A model generated the notes under the pieces. It was not told the DNA's origin. It made no database searches and worked only from the letters and a program-made list of their open reading frames with translations. DNA of 64,000 bases from Phycisphaerae bacterium (GTDB lineage Bacteria > Planctomycetota > Phycisphaerae > Phycisphaerales > Phycisphaeraceae), in the NCBI GenBank assembly GCA_030426385.1, contig JAUHYI010000011.1:1-64000 (forward strand), read 5' to 3'. Below, in pieces: positions 8,690 through 16,906 of this stretch (position 1 is its first letter; each line of letters starts with the position of its first letter). A program made the translations under genes and the position numbers.

Positions 8690-9586
8690 CTACAGGGATT
8701 TTCCGATTTGGTAAATGGCTTCGGCGTCGAGGACTTTGTCGTTGGATTCGAACAGGCTGCGCAGGGCGGCTTTGTGGATTTTCATTTTGGTGCCGCCGAC
8801 GCCGATCGCGCCGTAGCCAATGATGGTGCCTGTGGAGCTGGCGGCGTGGGGAATGGCTTTGGCTTTATCGGTGACGTCGATGCCTTCGATGCCCAGGGGT
8901 GGGACGGCGTTGAGATCAATGGCGACGCGCAAGTCGGCAGCGGTTTCACGGATGTTGGTGGCTAACAACCGTATGCCGGCCGCGCCTGCGGCGATGACAA
9001 TGGCCACGCCGTCGAGCGCTTGTTTGAGGCTGTCGTCGGTACGTGTTTCGATGCCGGTGACCAGCGAGTTGCCGATGGTTTTGTTGATGGCATTGGCCGC
9101 GGCGGTGGCGCGTTGCAATGATCGGCTGGCAAGTCGGACGGCGACGCCTTCGCGCGCCAATAATCGAGCCGCGCGTTGGCCGACGGGACCGGTGCCGGCG
9201 AGGACTAATGCCGTGGGAGATGATGCGCTGGAAAGTTCAACGTGTTTGCCTGCGGCGAGTACGGCGGCGGCGGCGGTGGTGTTCGCACCGTTGGCATCGA
9301 ACATGACCGAGACGCGCATGGGGCCGAAGAATGTTTCAGTGACACGTGCTAATAATTTTTCGCCCGCTTCGACATCGGACCCACCGACGAAAATGGCGGT
9401 GCGTTTGAGATCGTCCATGCCACGTGTGAAAATCGCACCGTGGACCAGGCCCTGAACCTGATCGGGCGCGACATTGGCATAGGCGAATTGTTGGTCAACG
9501 CCAGCATCGGTCGCGACGACGCGATCAAATGAACTGGTCTGGGCGTCAGGGTCGAGCATGATGAGTATGGAGCGTTTGTCAGGCAT
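8690..9586 (-). CDS. mtdB: Methylene-tetrahydromethanopterin dehydrogenase
   Basis: A 298-residue protein that oxidises methylene-H4MPT to methenyl-H4MPT with NAD(P) in the cytoplasmic C1/formaldehyde pathway of methylotrophs and planctomycetes. It shows the family start (ILIMLDPDAQTSSFDRVVATDAGVDQ), a substrate-side helical region, and a Rossmann nucleotide site (ALVLAGTGPVGQRAARLLA, about 126-144) followed by ASRS, which suits NADP binding. I prefer the ATG at 9586 because homologues begin at this point; a TTG at 9601 is in frame, and neither has a clear ribosome site. No other H4MPT genes are adjacent. The gene is bracketed by two MITE-like copies, which suggests it may have moved. Confidence 0.85.
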   Translation of the reverse strand: MPDKRSILIMLDPDAQTSSFDRVVATDAGVDQQFAYANVAPDQVQGLVHGAIFTRGMDDLKRTAIFVGGSDVEAGEKLLARVTETFFGPMRVSVMFDANGANTTAAAAVLAAGKHVELSSASSPTALVLAGTGPVGQRAARLLAREGVAVRLASRSLQRATAAANAINKTIGNSLVTGIETRTDDSLKQALDGVAIVIAAGAAGIRLLATNIRETAADLRVAIDLNAVPPLGIEGIDVTDKAKAIPHAASSTGTIIGYGAIGVGGTKMKIHKAALRSLFESNDKVLDAEAIYQIGKSL

Positions 9587-9733
9587 GGGTTTGAATTTCA
9601 ATCGTTCGAAGTTCGGGTTGTGATGTTCGTGTAATCACGCTGGATATGATCCAGGGCTAGCGGTTAATCGGATCACAGACACGTACTTGAAGTGCGATGT
9701 AATGGTGACGCGAGATTAACCGGGCCTCATGTT

Positions 9734-9843
9734 ATAGCAATCCCGATAAAAACTCGCGCGGTCTACATGTTCTCCTTACACAAACTCTCGGTATTCACTG
9801 AGAGCTGGCATGTATCTAAGCGCCAGTATTTATCGAATATACC
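9734..9843. mobile_element. MITE-like element, copy 2
   Basis: A roughly 110-bp relative of the element at 8504-8616, in the same orientation. It keeps the left end (AATCCCGATAAAAACTCGCG), the internal hairpin (CTCGGTATTCACTGAGAG) and the right end (AGTATTTATCGAATATA). Several arm changes preserve pairing, such as CCGG to CTCG with the partner changed too. Together the two copies flank mtdB. It ends just before the dnaA stop codon. Confidence 0.65.
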
Positions 9844-9862
9844 TCGGGTTTATGCTTCGGGT

Positions 9863-11626
9863 TTATGCGGCGGATATTTCGCGTTTGAGTTGGGCGATCA
9901 ATTCTGTCATGGGCATGGGGCGATGTTCGTTCGGCAGGTTGACGATTTCGCCGCGCTTGGTTTGCTGTTCGATGCGGCGGTCGGAGGTGATGATGGTGGA
10001 ATGGTTTGATCGGCCCATGGCGGCGGCGATTTCTGGATAGCTCATGGTGGTGAGCTGGCGGGTCAGGTGAATGGTCATCGAACGAGCGAGGACGACCTGG
10101 CGCTGACGGGCACTGCCGACGATCTGGGCGCGAGGGACGAGAAGTTTCTGGCTGACCTTGTCGAGGATGGTGTCGAAGCGAATCATGTGCCGAGGCATGG
10201 GATCGAAATCGCTCTCGAGTAAGCGGTTGAGCAAGGCGTGCCCGATGGGTTCGTTGGCCGCAGTGGCTGTGGCAGTCGCTGTGGTTGATGAGATGGCGTT
10301 AAGGCTGGCCAACGCGCTGAGCTTGGTGATGGCGCCTTCGAGTTCGCGGATGGAACCGCAGCATCGGCTGGCCAACGTATCGACGACCGAGTCGAGTAAT
10401 GACATGCGGCGGCGACGGGCTAACTCGCGAATGATCTGGCAACGTGTCGCGTGATCCGGGCTGTGGATCTGAACGACCATGCCACTGACGCAGCGACTGA
10501 TGAGCGCCTCGGAAAACAGCTTGATCTGTTTGGGATGACTGTCACTGGCTAACGCGAGTCGCGAACCGCTCATGCCAATGGCATCGAAGCTGTGCAAAAA
10601 TTCCTGCTGTGTGGCGGATTTGTTGGCGAAAAAATGGACGTCGTCAATCGCCAACAAATCGAGGCGACGAATGCGACGGCGAAACTCGTCGATCTTGCTG
10701 GTGCGCACGGCAGCCAAAAACATGTTGGTGAAATGTTCCGCGGTGGCGTACATGATCTGGGCGCCAGGATGCATCTCGCGAAACCGTTGACACAGGCCTT
10801 GCAGCAAATGCGTTTTGCCCAAGCCACACGCTCCATGAATAAACACCGTCCCTCCGCCACTTTCTCGCTGGATTTCTTCAGATGAGTTGGGGGTCGGGTT
10901 ATTGTGTGATTGATGGATGCCCGCCTCAAGCGATTGCGGGGCATGCGGGGCATGGGGGGGAAACGTGGGGCGTGGCGTAATGATTTGAGTGGCCGCGGCG
11001 TAGGCCAATTCATTGGATGGACCGATGATGAAGTCATCGAGACGATGGCGGAGGACGTGTTGTTTTTTGGCAGGGGCGGTTTGTTGGTTGGCGGTGTTTG
11101 ATCGCGCGATTGTGTTGGCGGTGGGCGCTGCGTTGGGGTTTGAATTGTCGGTCGCAGGGGTTTGGCCAGGCGCGAGCGGGGCGGTCTCGAACTGGGTGGG
11201 GTCGATGCAGACTTCGAGGTCGATATCGTGCTCGGCAAACGCGGTGGTGAACGTCGCGGTGTTGGACGGTTGGTTGATCGACTGAGGATCGGTATGGATG
11301 TTGCCCCCGGCCTCCCCGCCCCCCCCGGTCCCGTTCATGTCGATGTCTTCGAGCTCTTCGCAGAGCGCGGCACAGGCGGCTTGACGCAGGTCATGGTCAA
11401 AATGCTTGCCGATCCAGTCGGCCACGAAGGCGTTGGGGACCGCGACGCGCAAATGGGGGCGCCCAGGCTTGCCGTTCGTGCTACCAGTGCCGCCATGCTG
11501 ATCGCCATGTGAGTCGCGCTGTAAATCGAGTTTCGCCGATCGGCCGAACCACATGCTGTAGCGTCGTGGTCCGACAGAATCTGCCAATCGTTTATTCATG
11601 CGCGCAGTAACCGCCGAGTCGGACAT
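9863..11626 (-). CDS. dnaA: Chromosomal replication initiator protein DnaA
   Basis: A 587-residue DnaA, long for the family (usually 440-520). Start at 11626, with GAGGA about six bases before; an in-frame TTG at 11638 is less likely. Domain I is at about 8-95 (GPRRYSMWFGRSAKL, RVAVPNAFVADWIGKHF). A long unstructured domain II spans about 95-190. The AAA+ domain has Walker A GACGLGKT (265-272) and Walker B LLAIDDVHFF. The C-terminal DNA-binding signature is MSYPEIAAAMGRSNHSTI. Odd: about 30 low-complexity residues (TPRPTFPPHAPHAPQS...) are inserted inside the AAA+ domain just before the Walker A strand, encoded by a C/G-rich micro-repeat. It binds ATP and melts oriC; a candidate origin lies upstream. 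Confidence 0.97.
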   Translation of the reverse strand: MSDSAVTARMNKRLADSVGPRRYSMWFGRSAKLDLQRDSHGDQHGGTGSTNGKPGRPHLRVAVPNAFVADWIGKHFDHDLRQAACAALCEELEDIDMNGTGGGGEAGGNIHTDPQSINQPSNTATFTTAFAEHDIDLEVCIDPTQFETAPLAPGQTPATDNSNPNAAPTANTIARSNTANQQTAPAKKQHVLRHRLDDFIIGPSNELAYAAATQIITPRPTFPPHAPHAPQSLEAGIHQSHNNPTPNSSEEIQRESGGGTVFIHGACGLGKTHLLQGLCQRFREMHPGAQIMYATAEHFTNMFLAAVRTSKIDEFRRRIRRLDLLAIDDVHFFANKSATQQEFLHSFDAIGMSGSRLALASDSHPKQIKLFSEALISRCVSGMVVQIHSPDHATRCQIIRELARRRRMSLLDSVVDTLASRCCGSIRELEGAITKLSALASLNAISSTTATATATAANEPIGHALLNRLLESDFDPMPRHMIRFDTILDKVSQKLLVPRAQIVGSARQRQVVLARSMTIHLTRQLTTMSYPEIAAAMGRSNHSTIITSDRRIEQQTKRGEIVNLPNEHRPMPMTELIAQLKREISAA

Positions 11627-11674
11627 GTTTGTCCTCAACCTGCACCTCGTATTTCAGAAGCAATCACATCGGCC

Positions 11675-11735
11675 ACCCCCCACATGCCCCCCCCACATGT
11701 CCCCCCACATGTCCCCCTCACACATGCCTGTTCAC
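11675..11735. repeat. C-rich micro-repeat (CCCCCACATG)n upstream of dnaA
   Basis: Several units of CCCCCCACATG lie in tandem 50-110 bp upstream of the dnaA start. This is the complement of the ATGTGGGGG word found at many other places in the window. On the minus strand it has several runs of four or more G and could form a G-quadruplex. Confidence 0.7.
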
Positions 11736-12394
11736 CAAGCACGCTCAGGGGGCCCATCGTCATCCTCGCGTTGAAGCGGGACACGTTGTGTGGTGAATCG
11801 CCGATACGATTCGCTTGCTATTTTAAACTGGGTTGTATGCCGACTTTGCAATCGGGATACGACCGAAACACAGAAATGGTTCCATCCGACAAACCGGTTT
11901 GTTGTTCACCTGATCGTTGATTCCCTGATCGTGTGGCGAGCGTTCCGTGAGGTAAATTTAACGAACTTAAATCCTGTAAGTCATCGTTACCCTGAGAACG
12001 AGCCGAGACAAGCATGGGTTGAGATTGATCGATGGTAAATCGATGCCACACACGATTGTGTTTATCACCAATCACAGAAGCCTGACTGAGCAACGCGCGG
12101 TTCTCTTTTCTCTTGAAGTTTGAAGGTTTTTGAATCCGTGTCATACTTCGTTGTGAGGTTGTGCACGTTGCAAGGTGCTTGTGTTGTGATTGACGGATGT
12201 TTTGAGGCATCCAATCGTTTATTGCTGGACCAAAAAATATTTGATCAAGCGACCCATTTGCCTGCCGTGACGTTTTCCGATTGCCATTCCTTTGGCGAGA
12301 TGCAGATTAACACGTTTGGCTAACGGGGCAAGACGGATTTGTGAGTGAAATGACGAAATGGTTCAAACGGGCGTGGGGTTGGCGACTCATGCTG
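11736..12394. other. Gene-free stretch between dnaA and the AT-rich origin core
   Basis: About 660 bp without a convincing gene. Open frames of up to 130 codons on either strand lack ribosome sites, domains and codon bias. The stretch probably belongs to the replication origin or the dnaA control region. Apart from the C-rich repeat at its edge I see no tandem repeats, tRNA or strong hairpin here. Confidence 0.5.
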
Positions 12395-12520
12395 GGAAGT
12401 TTTAAGGGTTTAAATCACTTTAATTTTTTTATCCACGGTTTTATCGGCGTTGGAAATTCTGTGGATAAGTGGTCGAGAAAAAAGTAAAAAAAACCCTAAA
12501 AAAACTAGTGAAAAGTACAG
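12395..12520. other. Probable replication origin (oriC) core with two DnaA boxes and AT-rich DUE
   Basis: Two DnaA boxes face each other: TTATCCACG (12429-12437, one mismatch) and TGTGGATAA (12460-12468, the perfect inverted form of TTATCCACA). They sit within an AT-rich zone. A-rich tracts follow (12474-12516, including GTAAAAAAAACCC and CTAAAAAAACTAG), suiting a DNA-unwinding element, and a T-rich tract precedes (12410-12432). The site lies about 800 bp upstream of dnaA, a usual position. Only two boxes are clear by eye, so the call is probable rather than certain. Confidence 0.6.
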
Positions 12521-12533
12521 CCTACGGTAAGTG

Positions 12534-13463
12534 TTATTCACCTAGTGTTTGAATCAATGCGACCTTGCGCGCCTGAGGGATTAAACGCGAGCGTCGATAC
12601 AAGCGCAGTGCGGGTGTGTTTTTTTCATCGACTGCCAAAATGAGTTGCGACATGTGGTGTTCGCGTGCAATGCCCAAAGCGTGCTCAACAAGTTTGGGCG
12701 CGAGTCCTATACCTCGAAACGCAGGGGTCAGACCGAGGTACACCAGTTCGACCGCGTGCTGTGATGGCAGGAGGTTGACCAGCAGGACGCCGACGGGCTG
12801 ATCGTCGCGGTAGATGGCGTGCCAGAGGTCAGGCTTGAATTCGCCCGCCCCCATGTGCCCGGCAATGATGTCGTCGATCTGGCGCAAACCGAGCAGCCCA
12901 GGACAGTCGAGCGTGTCTTCGTAACTGGCAAGAATGGCGTCGGCGAAACGTTGGCGATTGGATTCGTGCCAGGCATAGATTTGAAGCGGCGTGTCGTCGT
13001 GGTCGAACAGCCGTAACGCCCGAGCGGGTTTGTCAGCAGCGCGCTGCATGTATACGAGCGTGGCGAGGTTAGAAAAATTCGCATCAAGCAGAGCGCGGGT
13101 TTCCAGACGTTGGGTCGGCTCGAGCAACGTCTGGATCAGGCGTAGTTCGTCCGGGTTTTGTTGGGCCATGACATGGCAAATCAAATCAGTCGTGGGGGCG
13201 GTGTCGCGCCGCGTGGTGATGGGGGAGACGAACAGCATGGCAGTTCGGCCACGTCCGGGCACGATCAGCGTCGATGCGATCAATTCCCGGCCCTGAAAGT
13301 GTCCCCAGATTTCATCAATGTTGAGCGATTGCTGTCGGGCGTAATCGAGGAACGGCGCGATGGCCTCGGGCGTGGCGCGTGGTTTTCCGGTGAGCAACAG
13401 GGCCAGCGCCTGGTTGCGTTGATCGGTGTCGGTTAGGCGTTGGAAAGGGGTTATTGTGGCCAC
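12534..13463 (-). CDS. GNAT-family N-acetyltransferase
   Basis: A 309-residue protein with a C-terminal GNAT fold (about 170-305): VELVYLGLTPAFRGIGLAPKL contains the acetyl-CoA pyrophosphate-binding loop (FRGIGLA), followed by ILAVDEKNTPALRLYRRSRL. The N-terminal half looks like a second, degenerate GNAT domain, so the layout resembles two-domain enzymes such as mycothiol synthase, but the substrate cannot be named. The start is GTG at 13463. It ends at the edge of the putative oriC, facing away from it. Confidence 0.8.
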   Translation of the reverse strand: MATITPFQRLTDTDQRNQALALLLTGKPRATPEAIAPFLDYARQQSLNIDEIWGHFQGRELIASTLIVPGRGRTAMLFVSPITTRRDTAPTTDLICHVMAQQNPDELRLIQTLLEPTQRLETRALLDANFSNLATLVYMQRAADKPARALRLFDHDDTPLQIYAWHESNRQRFADAILASYEDTLDCPGLLGLRQIDDIIAGHMGAGEFKPDLWHAIYRDDQPVGVLLVNLLPSQHAVELVYLGLTPAFRGIGLAPKLVEHALGIAREHHMSQLILAVDEKNTPALRLYRRSRLIPQARKVALIQTLGE

Positions 13464-13619
13464 GGTTGGGGAATTGGGTTGGAACTCGTTAAAGAAAAAG
13501 GCTGGGAAAGCCAGAGAAAGTCAGGCAAAGCGGTGGAATGTGTGTGGGGGTAATGGATTGATGCATCGGGGCATCGGACGTACAATCCATAGGTTACCTT
13601 CCCGACGAACCGGAGAAAA

Positions 13620-14396
13620 ATGAAAGTGATTAATCAGTTGAATTTACGACGCTTAGGCTCGGCCCGTTCGGTGGGGATGTTGTCCATGGTATCCCAAGCA
13701 ACCAAGGTGACCAAGGTGACCAAGGTGACCAAGGTGACCAAGGCAACCGGGGTGATCAAGATAGCCATGCTATTGGTGATGGCTGTGGCGATGTTGGCCG
13801 TTTCGCCTGTGTCGCAAGCCAAGGGTGAAAGCGCGGTTGATCAGCCGGGCAGTTATCCGGAGCCGAACATTTACAACCGGGATTGGCAGTTTGATTTTTC
13901 ATATGAAAAGCCGCAATTGATTTCGGCCCGCGACTTGGATGGGAAGATTCGTTGGTACTGGTACATGACGTACACGGTGACGAACAAGACGGGCCAGGAG
14001 CGTGTGTATTTGCCGGAGTTCACGGTGTCGACCGATGCGGGTGATATTGTGACAGCCGGTCGTGGAATCCCTGCGGGTGTGTTTGATGTGATCAGTGCCC
14101 GCGAAAGAAATCCGATGCTCGAGTCAGCGATTCAAATCACTGGGCCGTTGTTGCAAGGCGAAGACCATGCCCGCGATGGTGTGGCGATCTGGCGCGCGTT
14201 TGATCAGCCGGTCGATGAGATGACGATCTTCGTGGCAGGCCTCAGTGGCGAGATTCATATCGTGCCCCATCCGACCACCGGTGAGGATGTGTACATGGTA
14301 CGGACGCTGATGATTCAAGCACACACGCCGGGTGAACCTGATCGTGTGCAGGACCGTCATGTGACGAGTACGAGTGACTCGTGGATCGTGCGGTAG
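13620..14396 (+). CDS. Secreted protein of unknown function with N-terminal TKV repeat
   Basis: A 258-residue protein; ATG at 13620 with GGAG five bases upstream. Residues about 23-40 are a run of Thr-Lys-Val triplets encoded by a 9-bp tandem DNA repeat. A hydrophobic segment follows (IAMLLVMAVAMLAVSPVSQA), so it is probably exported, with an unusually long n-region if the first ATG is used. The mature part (about 68-258) has beta-rich stretches (WQFDFSYEKPQLISARD, WYWYMTYTVTNKTGQERVYLPEFTVST). I do not recognise the family, though the style suggests a conserved planctomycete periplasmic protein. It stands alone between the GNAT gene and prmC. Confidence 0.75.
   Translation: MKVINQLNLRRLGSARSVGMLSMVSQATKVTKVTKVTKVTKATGVIKIAMLLVMAVAMLAVSPVSQAKGESAVDQPGSYPEPNIYNRDWQFDFSYEKPQLISARDLDGKIRWYWYMTYTVTNKTGQERVYLPEFTVSTDAGDIVTAGRGIPAGVFDVISARERNPMLESAIQITGPLLQGEDHARDGVAIWRAFDQPVDEMTIFVAGLSGEIHIVPHPTTGEDVYMVRTLMIQAHTPGEPDRVQDRHVTSTSDSWIVR
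13701..13754. repeat. In-frame 9-bp tandem repeat (ACCAAGGTG)n
   Basis: Four perfect units of ACCAAGGTG and two degenerate ones encode the Thr-Lys-Val run ahead of the signal peptide of the gene 13620-14396. Because the unit is 9 bp, copy-number change would alter length but not frame. Confidence 0.85.
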
Positions 14397-14490
14397 GTGC
14401 AATGGCGGGGGAATTGCCAATCAGTGTTAATCAGCGCTAGTCAGTGTTCGTTTACGTGGTGATCGATTGTGATCGGCGCAACGGCTTATA

Positions 14491-14625
14491 TATGCCGATT
14501 TCGCGTATTTGTTAGCCGCCGCCTTCATGCGGCGCGAGGGGTGATATGGCAATGACGGTGGCGCGCCGCCTGAAGGCGACGGCTAACAACAATAGGCGTG
14601 ATTATGCGAAATCCGCTAACGCGCG
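14491..14625. repeat. REP-like palindromic element, copy 2 (extended)
   Basis: The inner arms GTTAGCCGCCGCCTTCATGC and its partner (14511-14537 and 14560-14587) match copy 1 at 8431-8503. The outer arms also pair: GATTTCGCGTATTTG near 14498 and its inverted relative ending in TTATGCGAAATCC near 14621. The element lies between two converging genes, where a bidirectional terminator would be useful. Confidence 0.75.
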
Positions 14626-14645
14626 AACCGGAAGGAAGATGTGAA

Positions 14646-15530
14646 TTACACCGCATCGGCGACGAGGATGCGGGGAAGCTGTTCGTGGTCGGCGAGGATG
14701 TGGGCGTTGGCGAAGCCGGGGGTTTTCTCAGCTAATTTCAAGATGGCGTTTTTTTGTGAGGCGGCGAATTCGATGACGAGTTGGCCGGGACGTTCGATGT
14801 GATCGTGGGCCGTGGTGAGTAATTGGCGGATGATGTCGAGGCCGTCACTGCCGCCGCGCAGGGCGAGGGTGGGTTCGAAATTTTTGACGTTGGGTTCGAC
14901 ATCGAGCCATTCGGCATCGCTGATGTAAGGTGGATTGCTGACCATGTAATGGAACGCGCGATTGCCCAGGGGTTCGGTGAGATCGCCGAGGTGAAATTCA
15001 ATGCGGTCAGCCACGCCGTGTTTTTGCGCGTTTTGTTTGGCAATGGCAAGGGCCGCCTCACTGATGTCGGTGGCGACGATGGCGGCCGACTCGAGATGTT
15101 TTGCCAATGCGATGGCGATGGCGCCCGAGCCGGTGCAGATATCAACGATGCGTGGACTGCGAAAGCCGGGTGTGCGTCGAGCATGTTGCAGGACATGTTC
15201 GACGATGGTTTCGGTGCTGGGCCGAGGGATCAGGACGTCGGGGGTGACATCGAACATCATGGAAAAAAACGGGGCCTGTCCGACGAGGTAGTCGACCGGT
15301 TCGTGTTGCGAGGCGCGTTCGACCAACGAACGCAGGGCCGCGCGTTCCAGGTCGTTGGCCGGACGGTCGGGATCCATGAACAGTTGAAGGCGTTTGACGC
15401 CGAGGACATGGGCGAGCAACATTTCGGCCGAGAGGCGAGGGTTGTCGATGGTGTGACGAGCGAAATGGTCAGCCATCCAGGCGAGCAGTCGCCGGGTGGT
15501 CCAGATGTCTTGATTTCGCGTGACGGCCAT
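14646..15530 (-). CDS. prmC: Peptide chain release factor N5-glutamine methyltransferase
   Basis: A 294-residue HemK/PrmC protein. It methylates the Gln of the GGQ loop in release factors, using S-adenosylmethionine. It has the helical N-terminal release-factor-binding domain (1-85), the linker motif VLIPRPSTETIVEHVL (usually PRPETE, here Ser replaces Glu), the SAM site IVDICTGSGAIAIAL (128-142) and the catalytic NPPY (199-202). Length and motifs are complete. In many bacteria it follows prfA; here prfA is not adjacent. Confidence 0.95.
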   Translation of the reverse strand: MAVTRNQDIWTTRRLLAWMADHFARHTIDNPRLSAEMLLAHVLGVKRLQLFMDPDRPANDLERAALRSLVERASQHEPVDYLVGQAPFFSMMFDVTPDVLIPRPSTETIVEHVLQHARRTPGFRSPRIVDICTGSGAIAIALAKHLESAAIVATDISEAALAIAKQNAQKHGVADRIEFHLGDLTEPLGNRAFHYMVSNPPYISDAEWLDVEPNVKNFEPTLALRGGSDGLDIIRQLLTTAHDHIERPGQLVIEFAASQKNAILKLAEKTPGFANAHILADHEQLPRILVADAV

Positions 15531-15639
15531 GTATTAAATGGTAGCAGGCCGAAGGTGGTGTGGGGAGTGGGAAGCGGCGTTGAAGCGGGGGACAGGCCAG
15601 GGAGCAAAGTCAGACGTGTCAGTACGCGGTGGGTAGTGG

Positions 15640-15728
15640 GGGGGGGAGTGGGTGGGTAGTGGTGTGTGTGAGGCAGAGCGTGGGGGGAATGTGGGGGGGC
15701 TGGGTAGGGGAAATGTGGGGGGGGGTCT
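15640..15728. repeat. G-rich micro-repeat cluster (ATGTGGGGG type)
   Basis: A stretch with many runs of 4-9 G, including two AATGTGGGGG words, lies between prmC and the glycosyltransferase gene, ending about 15 bp before the latter's start. It is the same low-complexity family seen at 5203, 11675, 17868, 18235 and 18700. Confidence 0.7.
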
Positions 15729-15743
15729 GCTACCATCGTGGGT

Positions 15744-16832
15744 ATGCATGTAGCGTTGATGGCGAATACAGCTTGGCTGGACGAAGAACTAGCGATGTTT
15801 CGCTATCTGGTTGTCGGTTTGATCGACGAACAGGTACGGGTGGCGCAGGTGTTGCCCGAAATATTGCCAGACAGCGAGGCGAGCGTATTCGGAGCGCGGG
15901 TGCCGTGGCGGGATTCATCGGTGGCCGCGATTCGACGTTGGCGCATCGGCCGAATGTCTGAAGCATTGTCGCCTCTGGATGTCACGCTGCTTCATGCGCT
16001 GGATGGTCGGCTGTGGAGCGGCGCGGTGAAACTGGCCAAGAAGATGGACCTGTCGGTCGTGTTGAATGTCAACAGCGTGTTGGACCTGGGCCAGATTGTG
16101 CCCGCGATCAAACAATGGGACCCGCAGCGGATAGCCTTCGCGGCATCGACCGAACCCCTGGCCCAAGCGGTGCGCGAGCGGTTGGGCGATCGCAATGATG
16201 TGCTGGTCGAAACCATTAAGCCCGGCGTTCATGTATTGGAAGACGTCGTGCCTTCGGATCACTCGGAGCAAACGTTTTGCGGCGTGATCGCTTCGTCGGG
16301 TCGGTATGACGCGGATATGGACACGCTGTTTGCGGGGGTGCGTCATCTGGTGGACCAGTATCCGGAGGTGCAATTTTTTCTGGATGTGCAGGGTCGCGAT
16401 CCGCATCGATTCTGGCGGGCGGCGGCGACGTATGAATTGCATGCGAACATGAGTATGGTGCCCCGGCGGTTGGGTCACCGGGAATTGATGTTACGTGCCG
16501 ACGTGTTGATTCATCCGCAGGCGGTGGGCAAGACACGTGGGTTGTTGCAACAGGCGATGGCGCAGGGCGTGCCGGTGTTGGCGCGGGCGGATGTGTGGCA
16601 GGATGCACTGATCGATCAGCAGACGGCATGGCTGGTGCAAAACGAACCGCCGAAGCCTGAGGATTGGATCGAACGATTGGAGCGGGTGATCGAACGACGT
16701 GATGCGGTGCAACGGCTGGTCGACAGCGCTCGTCAATATGTGCGTGATCATCATTTGGCTTCGCATCAGGTGGAGCGCACGTTGCACCTGTATCGCCAAT
16801 TGACGGGCGAACCGATTAAACTGTTTGGCTGA
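15744..16832 (+). CDS. Glycosyltransferase, GT4/GT1-like
   Basis: A 362-residue cytoplasmic protein with a two-lobed GT-B layout. The C-terminal lobe (about 180-340) carries SSGRYDADMDTLFAGVRHLV, a dislocated sugar-nucleotide site (LMLRADVLIHPQAVGKTRGLLQQAMAQG) and GVPVLARADVWQDALIDQQTAWLV, as in GT4 enzymes. The N-terminal lobe is less typical. The ATG at 15744 gives MHVALMAN; a GTG two codons upstream is possible. No polysaccharide genes are adjacent, so acceptor and donor are unknown. It precedes panC by about 75 bp. Confidence 0.75.
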   Translation: MHVALMANTAWLDEELAMFRYLVVGLIDEQVRVAQVLPEILPDSEASVFGARVPWRDSSVAAIRRWRIGRMSEALSPLDVTLLHALDGRLWSGAVKLAKKMDLSVVLNVNSVLDLGQIVPAIKQWDPQRIAFAASTEPLAQAVRERLGDRNDVLVETIKPGVHVLEDVVPSDHSEQTFCGVIASSGRYDADMDTLFAGVRHLVDQYPEVQFFLDVQGRDPHRFWRAAATYELHANMSMVPRRLGHRELMLRADVLIHPQAVGKTRGLLQQAMAQGVPVLARADVWQDALIDQQTAWLVQNEPPKPEDWIERLERVIERRDAVQRLVDSARQYVRDHHLASHQVERTLHLYRQLTGEPIKLFG

Positions 16833-16906
16833 ACTGATTTTGTGAGACGGTATGTTTCGCAAGGTGAGCGTGGCGAAAGTGGGCGGCGATATGAGACTGG
16901 ATTGCT

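Noticed and set aside
8820-9455. Long open frame (about 210 codons) antisense to mtdB
   Set aside because: It lies wholly opposite a well-recognised enzyme, has Ala/Met/Arg-biased composition from the complementary strand, and no ribosome site.
11818-12323. Short open frames in the gene-free region upstream of dnaA
   Set aside because: No ribosome sites, no recognisable domains, mixed composition; better explained as origin or control DNA.
14823-15659. Open frame of about 278 codons antisense to prmC
   Set aside because: It is the complement of conserved PrmC codons and shows no domain or start signal.
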